Positions 1 through 7,318 of a DNA stretch of 64,000 bases are shown in pieces (within the stretch, counting starts at the first letter, position 1; the number at the start of each line of letters is the position of its first letter). Made by a program: the position numbers and the translations under genes. Location: positions 3,528,230-3,592,229 of the forward strand of contig CP085689.1 of assembly GCA_020683205.1 (NCBI GenBank), read 5' to 3'. Below the pieces are notes generated by a model. The model ran no database searches. It was not told the DNA's origin and worked only from the letters and a program-made list of their open reading frames with translations. The DNA is from Lentisphaerae bacterium WC36. GTDB taxonomy: Bacteria; Verrucomicrobiota; Lentisphaeria; Victivallales; SZUA-371.

Positions 1-945
1 GGTTCAGACATTACAAATTTATTGAATAATTATTTAATAAGTTTGAGTTTGACCGACGAGGCAGGTAGCAATAGCGATAAATTAAGCATTTCTCTTGATG
101 ATCGAGAAAATACTTTAAAGCTGCCAAAAACGGGGGCTGTTTTAGCCGTGGCATTTGGTTATGAGGAAACAGGGTTAATTCAAAAAGGCTCTTTTAATGT
201 CGATGAAGTTAAATTGAGCTGGGCACCAAATAAGATAGATATCACGGCACGAAGCGCAAATTTACGCAAGGAATTAAGAGTTAAACGTGACAAATCATTT
301 CATAACAAGAAGCTAGGCGAAATAGTCCAATTTATCGCCAAACGCCACGGCTTAACGCCTAAAGTTGACAGCGTGCTCGGTGCCGAAATTATAGAGCATA
401 TCGACCAAACCAACGAGAGCGATATTAGTTTTCTTGATCGTATAGCTGACGAACGTTCCGCAGTAGTCAAGGCACATGAAAATATGTTAATTTTCGCCCG
501 TGAAGCAACCGCAAAAAGTATCAGTAATAAACCATTGCCAACCACAAATATTGATATCAAAGACACCGCCAGTGGTTCATGTATTTTAAATGACCGTGAA
601 CGATATACCAGTGTAAAAGCATTTTTTTATAACAAACAAACTGCAAAAAAAGAAGTTGTAACAATCGGAACAGGTAACGACGTTTACGAAATGCGTTCAA
701 CGTTTGCCACAAAGGATGAAGCGCTAAAAATGGCAAATGCGAAATTAACCAAGTTAAGCCGTTTAACTGAAAAGTTGACAATTTCAATGACAGGAAATCC
801 GCAAATAACCGCCGAAAGCAACCTAAATATAACTGGACTCAAGCAAGGATTAAACGGACTCTGGACAGTAAAAAAAGCAACTCATAAGATAACTTCAAGC
901 GGCTACACATTAAGTTTAGAATTACAGCCAACCAAACCCCGTTAA
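1..945 (+). CDS. Phage late control protein D (P2 gpD-like tail protein), 5' end outside window
   Basis: Baseplate/tail-assembly protein of the P2 gpD family, part of contractile-tail phages. The reading frame is open from base 1 with no stop, and the residues before the first possible TTG start (base 22) already fit the family: DITNLLNNYLISLSLTDEAG resembles the gpD segment that precedes the 'SLTLTDNRG' motif. I therefore treat the gene as cut by the window edge rather than starting at 22. The conserved features seen are the SLSLTD block, the following 'SISLDDRE' strand, the RKELRVKRDKSFH region, and the C-terminal segment ending with GLWTVKKATHKITSSGY, which matches the gpD C-terminal domain. 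It is followed by lysis-type small genes, as at the end of a tail module. Family assignment is confident; function in this element is inferred. Confidence 0.85.
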   Translation, partial: GSDITNLLNNYLISLSLTDEAGSNSDKLSISLDDRENTLKLPKTGAVLAVAFGYEETGLIQKGSFNVDEVKLSWAPNKIDITARSANLRKELRVKRDKSFHNKKLGEIVQFIAKRHGLTPKVDSVLGAEIIEHIDQTNESDISFLDRIADERSAVVKAHENMLIFAREATAKSISNKPLPTTNIDIKDTASGSCILNDRERYTSVKAFFYNKQTAKKEVVTIGTGNDVYEMRSTFATKDEALKMANAKLTKLSRLTEKLTISMTGNPQITAESNLNITGLKQGLNGLWTVKKATHKITSSGYTLSLELQPTKPR

Positions 946-1016
946 ACTTAGGTTAACGCCTCAACCATTAAGTAGAGAAGTAAAAAAAGTAAAATTTAAA
1001 ATATAGGAATAAAAAA

Positions 1017-1184
1017 ATGAAAATACCTATTGAAGTAGTTGTTTTATTAATGGGCTTAACAGCGGGCGGTATTTGGGCTATTTGCGGAATGTTAATTGCA
1101 ATTTGGCGAGCAATCGGACGAATTGAGAAAAACTACGTCACGCATGAAGTATGCGAAAAACGCCGTGAACGTTGCGGCAGATAA
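1017..1184 (+). CDS. Small phage membrane protein, holin-like candidate (55 aa)
   Basis: A 55-residue open frame starting at ATG 1017 and ending at TAA 1182-1184. The N-terminal half is one strongly hydrophobic helix (about residues 4-30, IEVVVLLMGLTAGGIWAICG onward); the C-terminal part is charged and carries two cysteines in the pattern Y-V-T-x-E-V-C-E-x-R-R-E-R-C, a tail I associate with small prophage membrane proteins of lysis modules. An AGGAAT sequence lies about 8 bases upstream. It sits between the tail gene and a lipoprotein gene, the usual place for holin or Rz/Rz1-like genes. The holin role is inference from size, topology and position only. Confidence 0.6.
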   Translation: MKIPIEVVVLLMGLTAGGIWAICGMLIAIWRAIGRIEKNYVTHEVCEKRRERCGR

Positions 1185-1210
1185 TCAAAAAAACAAAGGA
1201 AAAATTAACC

Positions 1211-1624
1211 ATGAAAAAATTATTAACCCTAATTCTAATCTCAATCGCTTTTTTAACAATTACAGGTTGCTCAATTTCAAAAGGATTAGCTGAAAAATCC
1301 AACGTCTATAACGGTTACGGTGGAGTTTCAAAAATCACTACCGCTTTTGATCCAACGACAGGAACACCTGCACCGCAAGTTTTAAACGTAGTCGGTGAAG
1401 TTACTGCTGCAACAATCCACAACGGCGAAAATAGCAAAGACGTGATTGCCTTTTTCCAACGCTTGGACAGCTCAATTTTTAACAGCGATGCAAAAACCAA
1501 CAAAACCACGTTGATAATCGGCACAACCAATCAAGAAATCATTAAAACCGCCATTGATGCGATAAATAAAAAATTAAGCTCACAACCAACACAAACAGCA
1601 AATAATAAGGTGCAAAATGAATGA
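1211..1624 (+). CDS. Prophage-encoded lipoprotein
   Basis: Predicted lipoprotein of 137 residues. The ATG at 1211 is chosen because AAAGGA lies about 10 bases upstream and the product then begins with a normal signal peptide: MKK, hydrophobic stretch LLTLILISIAFL, and lipobox T-I-T-G-C with the lipidated Cys near residue 20. The mature part is polar with short repeats of Thr/Asn and contains no domain I recognise. The gene overlaps the next start codon (the stop TGA at 1622-1624 overlaps ATG 1617), indicating translational coupling. In a phage lysis/morphogenesis segment, an outer-membrane spanin-type role is possible but not shown. Confidence 0.65.
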   Translation: MKKLLTLILISIAFLTITGCSISKGLAEKSNVYNGYGGVSKITTAFDPTTGTPAPQVLNVVGEVTAATIHNGENSKDVIAFFQRLDSSIFNSDAKTNKTTLIIGTTNQEIIKTAIDAINKKLSSQPTQTANNKVQNE

Positions 1625-2099
1625 TATTAAAAATATTTCAATTGAGGGGCAGTTAATTCTAAAGCCCCTTTTGTGCTACGAGCCAATTTGTGTAAATTGC
1701 GCCGTTTATGAAAATAATTGCCTAAATGATTTGCACCAAATGCGAGTCCAAAAAGATATTATTTTCATTTTCAACGGCTACAAAATCACAATTTTAAAAG
1801 GGTTTCTTTTTGATGGCGCAAGCATTCCGCAAATGTTTTGGAGCACGACAGGTAGTCCATTTGATTTTCGCTTTTTAATTGCCGCCTTAATCCATGACGC
1901 ACTTTACGCAAGTGAACTATTACTACGCAAGGAAGCAGATCAAATATTCCGTCTGTTGCTTAAATTTTATAAAGTAAATATTTATACGAGAAATAAAATG
2001 TATTTAGCTGTTCGCATTGGCGGCGGTAGCGTTTGGAAAAACCATACCCCGCAATCAATTGCAGAAGCAAGACAATTTATCAAAATAGAAAAAATATAG
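1617..2099 (+). CDS. DUF1353 family phage protein
   Basis: A 160-residue protein of the DUF1353 family, found mainly in tailed phages and prophages, usually near lysis or tail genes; its biochemical role is unknown. Diagnostic segments are GFLFDGASIPQMFW (about residues 61-74), followed by a glycine/proline turn, and the A-L-I-H-D-A-L-Y block, which holds the conserved His-Asp pair. The first 40 residues hold four cysteines, C20, C25, C28 and C35, which may bind metal (inference). It overlaps the lipoprotein gene by 8 bases and its stop lies just before the methyltransferase start. Confidence 0.75.
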   Translation: MNDIKNISIEGQLILKPLLCYEPICVNCAVYENNCLNDLHQMRVQKDIIFIFNGYKITILKGFLFDGASIPQMFWSTTGSPFDFRFLIAALIHDALYASELLLRKEADQIFRLLLKFYKVNIYTRNKMYLAVRIGGGSVWKNHTPQSIAEARQFIKIEKI

Positions 2100-2107
2100 G
2101 AGAGAAT

Positions 2108-3175
2108 GTGAATTTTAGTAATTTAATAAATAAAATTGACGGGGAATATAATTATTTTTTTAGTAATAATCAACTTGTTATTAATGGTGATAGTTTGGAA
2201 TTATTACCGTTAATTGAGTCAAATAGTATTGATTTGATAATAACAGACCCGCCATACTGCGGTGTTCTTAAAAATAAATGGGATAATCAATGGGCAGATA
2301 TTAACGACTTTCAAGAATGGACGAAAAAAATAGCTGGTATTTTTGACGATAAGTTAAAAAGCAATGGCGCATTATTTTGGTTTGGAGATACAAAAAACAT
2401 AGCCTATTGCCAAATTGCATTTGATAATTATTTTACATTGCAGAATAATTTAGTATGGAATAAATCTGCAGCAGTTACCCGTAAAGGATTTGCAAAGTTT
2501 CGTAATTTTGGGGTTGTTAGTGAGAGAATCTTATTTTATGATAGAGGGATTAAAGTAAATGCTCTTAAAACAATTCATTCTAAGAAAGAATGTTTTCAAT
2601 CCATAAAAGATTATATGAGAGCTGAGCGTGATAAATTAAAAGCTAGCAAAAATATTACAACCGCCAAAGGTTTTGAACGTTTTATGTATGAGCTTACAGA
2701 CACAAAAGCAATGGTAGCACGGCATTACTTTAGCGATAATCAATATGCTTTTCCAAGTTTAAATAACTATCAAAAATTACAGTCGACAGGATTTTTCCAA
2801 CGTGATTATTACGAGTTAAAAAACGAATATGAGAATTTAAAAAAATCTTATGCTTTAATTATTAATGATATTAACAAAAAACGTCGTCCATGGAATATTG
2901 ATAGCAAAGCATTTGACGTATTAACCTTTACCGCAAACCAAAAAGCGAACCGTTTACATATTACCGAAAAACCAATTAAATTAATTGATTATTTAGTTAG
3001 TCGAACAACTCATAAAGATTCAATATTACTAGATCCATTTGCTGGTAGTTGTGTTACTTCATTAGTTGCATATCAGAATAATTTAAAAAGCATTTGTATA
3101 GAAAAAGACCCTATAAGTTACCAAAAAGCTATAAAACGGTTAAAACAATATTTAATGCAAGATTGCTTATTTTAA
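2108..3175 (+). CDS. DNA methyltransferase, beta-class (DPPY, probable N6-adenine)
   Basis: SAM-dependent DNA methyltransferase. The catalytic motif TDPPYCG lies at about residues 46-52 and the SAM-binding motif DPFAGS near residues 309-314, so the order is motif IV, then target recognition region, then motif I: the beta class. DPPY rather than SPPY favours N6-adenine over N4-cytosine. The start is placed at GTG 2108: it follows TAGGAGAG at 4-6 bases, whereas the longer open frame reaching back to 2033 runs inside the preceding gene without a ribosome site. No restriction partner is visible, so this is probably an orphan phage methylase used in anti-restriction or regulation (inference). It is the last gene before the element boundary and is followed by a strong terminator. 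Confidence 0.85.
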   Translation: MNFSNLINKIDGEYNYFFSNNQLVINGDSLELLPLIESNSIDLIITDPPYCGVLKNKWDNQWADINDFQEWTKKIAGIFDDKLKSNGALFWFGDTKNIAYCQIAFDNYFTLQNNLVWNKSAAVTRKGFAKFRNFGVVSERILFYDRGIKVNALKTIHSKKECFQSIKDYMRAERDKLKASKNITTAKGFERFMYELTDTKAMVARHYFSDNQYAFPSLNNYQKLQSTGFFQRDYYELKNEYENLKKSYALIINDINKKRRPWNIDSKAFDVLTFTANQKANRLHITEKPIKLIDYLVSRTTHKDSILLDPFAGSCVTSLVAYQNNLKSICIEKDPISYQKAIKRLKQYLMQDCLF

Positions 3176-3198
3176 ATACTTCTTATTTCTTCCTTAAA

Positions 3199-3228
3199 GG
3201 CTGGACTACAAATCCAGCCACTTTTTTA
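3199..3228 (+). terminator. Rho-independent terminator after the methyltransferase
   Basis: A perfect 7-bp stem, GGCTGGA pairing with TCCAGCC around a 7-base loop, is followed by ACTTTTTT. It lies 24 bases after the methyltransferase stop codon and closes the prophage transcript. Confidence 0.85.
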
Positions 3229-3337
3229 TAGCTTGATTAGAAATAGATTAGAAAATAATAAATTATTATTCAAGTGTTAGTGTTTTAATATGTTGATTTT
3301 AAATTACTTACAGTTATTTAGTGTTTATTTTAGTTAA

Positions 3338-3379
3338 ACACTGCCAGTGTGATGCTCTAGCCAACTGAGCTAATGCCCC
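3338..3379 (-). pseudogene. Truncated tRNA-Ala(GGC) 5' half; likely prophage attachment junction
   Basis: On the minus strand, starting at 3379, the sequence reads as the first 40 or so bases of a tRNA: acceptor strand GGGGCAT, TA, D-stem GCTC with loop AGTTGGCTA and GAGC, then anticodon arm TCACA, loop CTGGCAG (anticodon GGC, Ala), and TGT before matching ends. No T-arm, 3' acceptor strand or CCA follows; the sequence becomes AT-rich. A tRNA cut in its anticodon stem next to phage genes is the signature of tyrosine-integrase insertion. The tRNA half is on the side away from the phage genes, so the element boundary is at about 3340. The other end and the integrase are outside the window. Confidence 0.75.
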
Positions 3380-3482
3380 TTTTTGGGTTTTATAAAAGAA
3401 TTTATAAAATTATTTTCCCATTTTCTTTAGTAATTTACACTAAATATCGTCGAAGGCAAGGGTGGCGGTTAATTTTTAAAGG

Positions 3483-4448
3483 CTATTCTGTTTTTTCTAG
3501 TTGTTCCCTTAGTTCATGGATTAGTTTTTTTTGTTCATTCAAAACCTCTTGATATGATTCAAGTTGTTCTTTTGCAAATGTGGTTACCTTTGGGATTTGT
3601 TGATTATTTTTGTTAATTTCAAGGGCAGGTGTTTTAAGGATCATTAGTAGCCCTATTAATAAAATTGCACATTCAATTTTGAAACCAACAAAAGCAATGA
3701 TTTTTCCATTAAGCCCATTTAGTTTATTAAAGCATAATTGTTTGAAAGAATAGAAAATAATTGCCACGATAATTACCGCTATCAAGATTTTTGGAATTGT
3801 CACCATTGACGAAATCATTGCGACAATTAGCAGTAAAAGAGTTGTTAAACTCCAGTAAATCGGGCGAATTTTTTTAATATCTAAATCAATTATTGGACGC
3901 TGTGAAATAAAATTATTTTTTAATGTTAAATAGCCCTGTGAAGCATAATTTAAAATAAATACGACTACAAACCACCAGTAAAATCCTTTATAAAAAAGTG
4001 TAGCGACAATTAAAACTCTAAATAAATAGGTTGTGATAACAATTAAAATTGCTAACATTGAATGGCTTTTGTGAATATCATCATTTAAGTTTTTTAGGCT
4101 TTCGGGAATTTTTTTATGTGCAACAAAGAGGTTGTCCGAGTAACTCGCAATAATTGCAAAATTACGGCCTTTGGTCAAAATTTCAAGACCAATAACAAAA
4201 CTTAAAGTAAATAATAATGTTGCTCCTGAACGCGAAAATAATTCATTAAAAAATAAAGTTAGAATCAGTGCCGCCACTCCAATTACAAAACCTAAGACAG
4301 GAAAGCTAAATAAAGTAAAGGAGTTTAATTTTTGTTCATCAAAATCATTTCTTTCCGCAATTTCGTAATCATTAATAAAATCCCAATTCGGATATTCCCA
4401 GAGCATTTTCCATGCTTTGACTAATGCAATAATAAAATGTTGAATCAT
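3483..4448 (-). CDS. Divergent CobS-fold multi-spanning membrane protein
   Basis: A 321-residue integral membrane protein with about seven hydrophobic segments and a charged C-terminal coiled-coil-like tail (from about residue 285). The region from residue 49 (FPVLGFVIG) resembles the 'FPLVGLLIG' start of cobalamin-5'-phosphate synthase CobS, and the following helix spacing also fits. However, the acidic 'hLDGLADTaDG' motif of CobS is replaced at about residues 88-107 (LEILTKGRN and following) and the 'MRDSRIGT.G' motif by LNDDIHKSHSM, so the usual Mg-binding aspartates are absent. It overlaps the upstream acyltransferase gene by 4 bases (ATGA), indicating a coupled function in lipid rather than cobalamin metabolism. 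The CobS relationship is my reading of motifs; an unrelated membrane family cannot be excluded. Confidence 0.45.
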   Translation of the reverse strand: MIQHFIIALVKAWKMLWEYPNWDFINDYEIAERNDFDEQKLNSFTLFSFPVLGFVIGVAALILTLFFNELFSRSGATLLFTLSFVIGLEILTKGRNFAIIASYSDNLFVAHKKIPESLKNLNDDIHKSHSMLAILIVITTYLFRVLIVATLFYKGFYWWFVVVFILNYASQGYLTLKNNFISQRPIIDLDIKKIRPIYWSLTTLLLLIVAMISSMVTIPKILIAVIIVAIIFYSFKQLCFNKLNGLNGKIIAFVGFKIECAILLIGLLMILKTPALEINKNNQQIPKVTTFAKEQLESYQEVLNEQKKLIHELREQLEKTE

Positions 4449-5242
4449 TTGCCTTTTTCCTGTTTTTGTTCTTGATATTCGTTTAAAACTTCAAGAAAAT
4501 TTATATTTAATATTTGGTATGCTTCTTCAGCAATTTGTTTACGATTTTTTTCTTTTTCTATAGTGATGTCGTTTAATATTTTTACTTCGACGGTCATTTT
4601 TTTATACCCTAAAATGCGCCATAAATGTGGTAATAAAGTCATATCACCATACCATGCTAAGGGTTTATTGTCAACTGTATCTCTAAATAAGCATACAATA
4701 GGTAAAAGGGATGCTTTGCACTGCTTTGCAACCTCAAAAGAAGTTGTTTTGAATTTTAACAATGATGAACGATTATTGCTGGTTGTGCCTTCAGGGTAAA
4801 CAATCAACGGTATGCCATGTTGGATTGTTTTGGCAAACTCTTTAATCAGCTCTTTAGCCTTTTGCCGTGATGTTCGGTTTACCCATATAGGACGGCTCGA
4901 TTCAATATATAAACCCAAAATAGGCCATCTACGAATTTCAGCTTTAGGCGTAAACCTAATTGGAAACAGTGCAGCATGGACAATAATATCTAAGTAACTA
5001 CTATGGTTAGCAATAATTAATTTATTTGTAAAATCTTTTGGAATTTCTCCATTAACGATAATTTTCAGAGAGATAATTCTTGCAATCCCTTTTGCCCAAA
5101 AATGAGTTATTTTGGTTATCCTTTTAACTGCTCGATAATCTCCAAAACAGCAAAATAATGCCACCATAAACATAACTGTAAACCAAAATGTTAAAGCTAT
5201 AATACGGTATGTTCTTCTAATTATTCTTAAAAATAGCATCAT
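4445..5242 (-). CDS. PlsC-type 1-acyl-glycerol-3-phosphate/acyl-amino-acid O-acyltransferase
   Basis: Membrane-bound acyltransferase of the PlsC/LPLAT family (265 aa). An N-terminal hydrophobic anchor (about residues 14-33) is followed by the catalytic motif N-H-S-S-Y-L-D (79-85, the NHx4D box) and the substrate motif Y-P-E-G-T-T-S (149-155). These enzymes transfer an acyl group from acyl-ACP/CoA to a hydroxyl. It lies directly downstream of a GNAT N-acyltransferase gene, the arrangement of ornithine lipid (olsB-olsA) and glycine lipid (glsB-glsA) synthesis, so O-acylation of a lyso-amino-acid lipid is a good alternative to phosphatidic acid synthesis. No other plsC is visible in the window to settle this. 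Confidence 0.85.
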   Translation of the reverse strand: MMLFLRIIRRTYRIIALTFWFTVMFMVALFCCFGDYRAVKRITKITHFWAKGIARIISLKIIVNGEIPKDFTNKLIIANHSSYLDIIVHAALFPIRFTPKAEIRRWPILGLYIESSRPIWVNRTSRQKAKELIKEFAKTIQHGIPLIVYPEGTTSNNRSSLLKFKTTSFEVAKQCKASLLPIVCLFRDTVDNKPLAWYGDMTLLPHLWRILGYKKMTVEVKILNDITIEKEKNRKQIAEEAYQILNINFLEVLNEYQEQKQEKGK

Positions 5243-5273
5243 TTTATTGTTAGCTAGTGAACTAACTTTTTCC

Positions 5274-6092
5274 TTAATTTAAAATCATATAATGTTTACG
5301 ATAACGTAAAGGTAAATCATGGATATTCAAACAAATCAAGTAATCAATTGTGCCAAATTCATTATCAAGAGCGGGTTCACTGCAAATTTTTGCACCCAAC
5401 CTTAGGTAGCCTTTAAGCAATGGCGGCATTTTTTTACGCATTGTAGATTCTTCGCTTGCTAATTGACTTACATCATTATCGCTAGCATCAGCCAGAATGT
5501 ACTCTGATTTAGTTTTGCCATTAATTGTTGAGCTCAACAACTCTTTGTTGCAAAAATATTTGTAAAGAGCCCAGCCTAAAGTACTATTAACTTCTTCTAA
5601 GCTTACGCAGCCAAAAAGGTAATGCATTTGACTACGGCGCATTACTTCTGCAATTCCAGCCCATAATAAACTAACAACAGCTCCACTTCGATAATCTGGG
5701 TGAACACAACTTCTGCCAACCTCAATTGCTTTTGGTGCAATATGTTCTATTCCGGTTAACTCATATTCCGTAGCGCTGTAGAATCCGTAGTGCTCAATAG
5801 CACTCATTCCGAACTGCATTCGATAAGTTCCGACAAATTTATTAGTTTCCTTTTCTACAATAATTAAGTGGTGACAGACATCATCAAAACAATCTGTATC
5901 TAAACCAATTGTTTCAGAATAGTCTAAACCTTTTCCTTGTTCAAGATTAAATACTTCATATCTTAAGCGACAAGCCTTTTCGACTTCCTCGTCACTCTCT
6001 GCAAGCTTAATGATAAACTGATCTTTTTCAGCTAAAACAGAGGGTGTTTGCACTCTTTTTATCACTTCAACTAAACTCACTTGATCATCCAA
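5274..6092 (-). CDS. GNAT-fold N-acyltransferase (OlsB/GlsB-like)
   Basis: A 272-residue protein of the acyl-homoserine-lactone-synthase/OlsB branch of GNAT enzymes. Seen motifs: R-L-R-Y-E-V-F (42-48), the D..C.HLIIVE segment (about 70-80), VGTYRMQF (87-94), and E-V-G-R-S-C-V-H-P-D-Y-R (124-135), the family signature before the LLW.GI helix. OlsB transfers a 3-hydroxyacyl group from ACP to the alpha-amino group of ornithine; GlsB does the same for glycine. First gene of a three-gene minus-strand operon with a PlsC-type acyltransferase and a CobS-like protein. The substrate amino acid cannot be read from the sequence. Confidence 0.75.
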   Translation of the reverse strand: MDDQVSLVEVIKRVQTPSVLAEKDQFIIKLAESDEEVEKACRLRYEVFNLEQGKGLDYSETIGLDTDCFDDVCHHLIIVEKETNKFVGTYRMQFGMSAIEHYGFYSATEYELTGIEHIAPKAIEVGRSCVHPDYRSGAVVSLLWAGIAEVMRRSQMHYLFGCVSLEEVNSTLGWALYKYFCNKELLSSTINGKTKSEYILADASDNDVSQLASEESTMRKKMPPLLKGYLRLGAKICSEPALDNEFGTIDYLICLNIHDLPLRYRKHYMILN

Positions 6093-6275
6093 TTTTTTTG
6101 TTTATAATTTTTAGTTTAAAAACTTTGTATATTATTATTATAATTTAATTTTTTAGTTTTGCAAAATAAACCTAAAGTGTTGACGGAAAAATTTTGAAAA
6201 TAATATTTTTATTAGCCTAATAATTACTTTTTTGTAACTTTTTGAGTAAATTGAGATATTGTGTAGATAAAAAAA

Positions 6276-6352
6276 TGGCGGGAGCGACGGGACTCGAACC
6301 CGCAACAACCAGATCGACAGTCTGGGACTCTAACCAATTGAGCTACGCCCCC
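6276..6352 (-). tRNA. tRNA-Asp(GTC), copy 1
   Basis: Complete 77-base tRNA on the minus strand including encoded CCA: acceptor GGGGGCG pairs with CGCTCCC, D-arm GCTC/GAGT, anticodon arm CCAGA-CTGTCGA-TCTGG with anticodon GTC, T-arm GCGGG-TTCGAGT-CCCGT, and discriminator G73 typical of tRNA-Asp. A run of seven T follows CCA on the minus strand. Identical to the four other copies. Confidence 0.97.
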
Positions 6353-6384
6353 GCAAAAAGCGGAAATAAAATTTTAGAATAAAA

Positions 6385-6461
6385 TGGCGGGAGCGACGGG
6401 ACTCGAACCCGCAACAACCAGATCGACAGTCTGGGACTCTAACCAATTGAGCTACGCCCCC
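6385..6461 (-). tRNA. tRNA-Asp(GTC), copy 2
   Basis: Identical in sequence to copy 1, with anticodon GTC, discriminator G and encoded CCA. It is 32 bases from copy 1; that spacer recurs with one mismatch between copies 3 and 4. Confidence 0.97.
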
Positions 6462-6514
6462 ATTCTAATCTAAAACATGTGCAATTTTCAAAACCATAAA
6501 ATTAATTTAAAAAA

Positions 6515-6591
6515 TGGCGGGAGCGACGGGACTCGAACCCGCAACAACCAGATCGACAGTCTGGGACTCTAACCAATTGAGCTACGCCCCC
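6515..6591 (-). tRNA. tRNA-Asp(GTC), copy 3
   Basis: Identical in sequence to copy 1. It is separated from copy 2 by 53 AT-rich bases and forms, with copy 4, a second version of the copy 1/copy 2 pair. Confidence 0.97.
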
Positions 6592-6623
6592 GCAAAAAGC
6601 GAAAATAAAATTTTAGAATAAAA

Positions 6624-6700
6624 TGGCGGGAGCGACGGGACTCGAACCCGCAACAACCAGATCGACAGTCTGGGACTCTAACCAATTGAGCTACGCCCCC
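6624..6700 (-). tRNA. tRNA-Asp(GTC), copy 4
   Basis: Identical in sequence to copy 1. It is joined to copy 3 by a 32-base spacer that matches the copy 1/copy 2 spacer except for one base. Confidence 0.97.
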
Positions 6701-6757
6701 ATTCTATCTAAAATATATTTAATTTTAAATCAATTTTCAATCACGGTAAATAAAAAA

Positions 6758-6834
6758 TGGCGGGAGCGACGGGACTCGAACCCGCAACAACCAGATCGAC
6801 AGTCTGGGACTCTAACCAATTGAGCTACGCCCCC
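6758..6834 (-). tRNA. tRNA-Asp(GTC), copy 5 (promoter-proximal)
   Basis: Identical in sequence to copy 1. It is the first copy to be transcribed; the predicted promoter lies about 50 bases upstream (towards higher coordinates). Confidence 0.97.
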
Positions 6835-6885
6835 ATTTTTTATGAATTGCAATTCTGCAACATTAACCGTTCTTGAGGTGCTTAA

Positions 6886-6913
6886 AAAATACACCATAAT
6901 GACTGGATTGCAA
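6886..6913 (-). promoter_or_regulatory. Predicted sigma-70-type promoter of the tRNA-Asp array
   Basis: On the minus strand, TTGCAA (6913-6908) and TATTTT (6891-6886) are separated by 16 bases, placing the start near 6879, about 45 bases before the first tRNA. An AT-rich inverted repeat (ACTTAAAAAA ... TTTTTTAAGT, 6920-6947) lies just upstream. Confidence 0.5.
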
Positions 6914-6974
6914 ACAAAAAACTTAAAAAAATGGCAATTTTTTAAGTTTGTCGCATTAAATGTTGTTGCATGAT

Positions 6975-7003
6975 TTGAATTTATTGTTGAATAGAATTAT
7001 TTT
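6975..7003 (+). promoter_or_regulatory. Predicted promoter of the smr-mazG genes
   Basis: TTGAAT (6975-6980) and TATTTT (6998-7003) with a 17-base spacer, giving a start about 30 bases before the smr start codon. It points away from the tRNA-Asp promoter. Confidence 0.45.
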
Positions 7004-7038
7004 CTAGTGATTTAATCTTTATATAGGAAAAATAGATA

Positions 7039-7287
7039 GTGAAATTATTTTTTGATCGGCAAATAGATTTGCATGGATATTTTTTAGAAGATGCTATATA
7101 TGAGTTGGAAGAAATATTATTTTGTTCACATTCGGAAAGTATTTTGGTGATTCATGGTCATGGCAGTGGCGTTTTGAAAAATGGACTACGTAAATTTATT
7201 AAAAATAATGACCATGTAAAAAGTTTTGAATATGGGGAAATTTTGAATTTGCCAGGTGGTGGCGGTGTTACGGTGGTCTGGACGTGA
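7039..7287 (+). CDS. Stand-alone Smr domain protein
   Basis: An 82-residue protein consisting only of an Smr domain, the nuclease module found at the C-terminus of MutS2 and alone in small bacterial proteins. The two signature motifs are visible: D-L-H-G at residues 10-13 and H-G-H-G-S-G-V-L-K at about 40-48, followed by the glycine-rich GGGGVTVVW C-terminal strand. Starts with GTG 7039 behind a TAGGA sequence. Smr proteins bind or cut nucleic acids, with roles proposed in recombination and ribosome rescue; which applies here cannot be read. Thirty-one bases separate it from mazG. Confidence 0.85.
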   Translation: MKLFFDRQIDLHGYFLEDAIYELEEILFCSHSESILVIHGHGSGVLKNGLRKFIKNNDHVKSFEYGEILNLPGGGGVTVVWT

Positions 7288-7318
7288 ATAGTTAATAGAT
7301 AAAATATTGAGATAAAAA

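Noticed and set aside
2033-2107. Methyltransferase start at ATG 2033.
   Set aside because: This extension lies inside the DUF1353 gene and has no ribosome site; GTG 2108 follows TAGGAGAG.
3338-3379. A functional tRNA-Ala gene.
   Set aside because: No T-arm, 3' acceptor strand or CCA follows the anticodon arm.
6623-6823. A 66-codon plus-strand open frame across the tRNA-Asp array with repeated 'ATGLEPATTRSTVWDSNQLS' peptide.
   Set aside because: It is the antisense translation of tRNA genes; this peptide is a well-known false protein produced over tRNA repeats.
6276-6834. Regular repeats that look like a CRISPR array.
   Set aside because: The repeat units are 77-base complete tRNA-Asp genes and spacers are partly identical; no cas genes are present.
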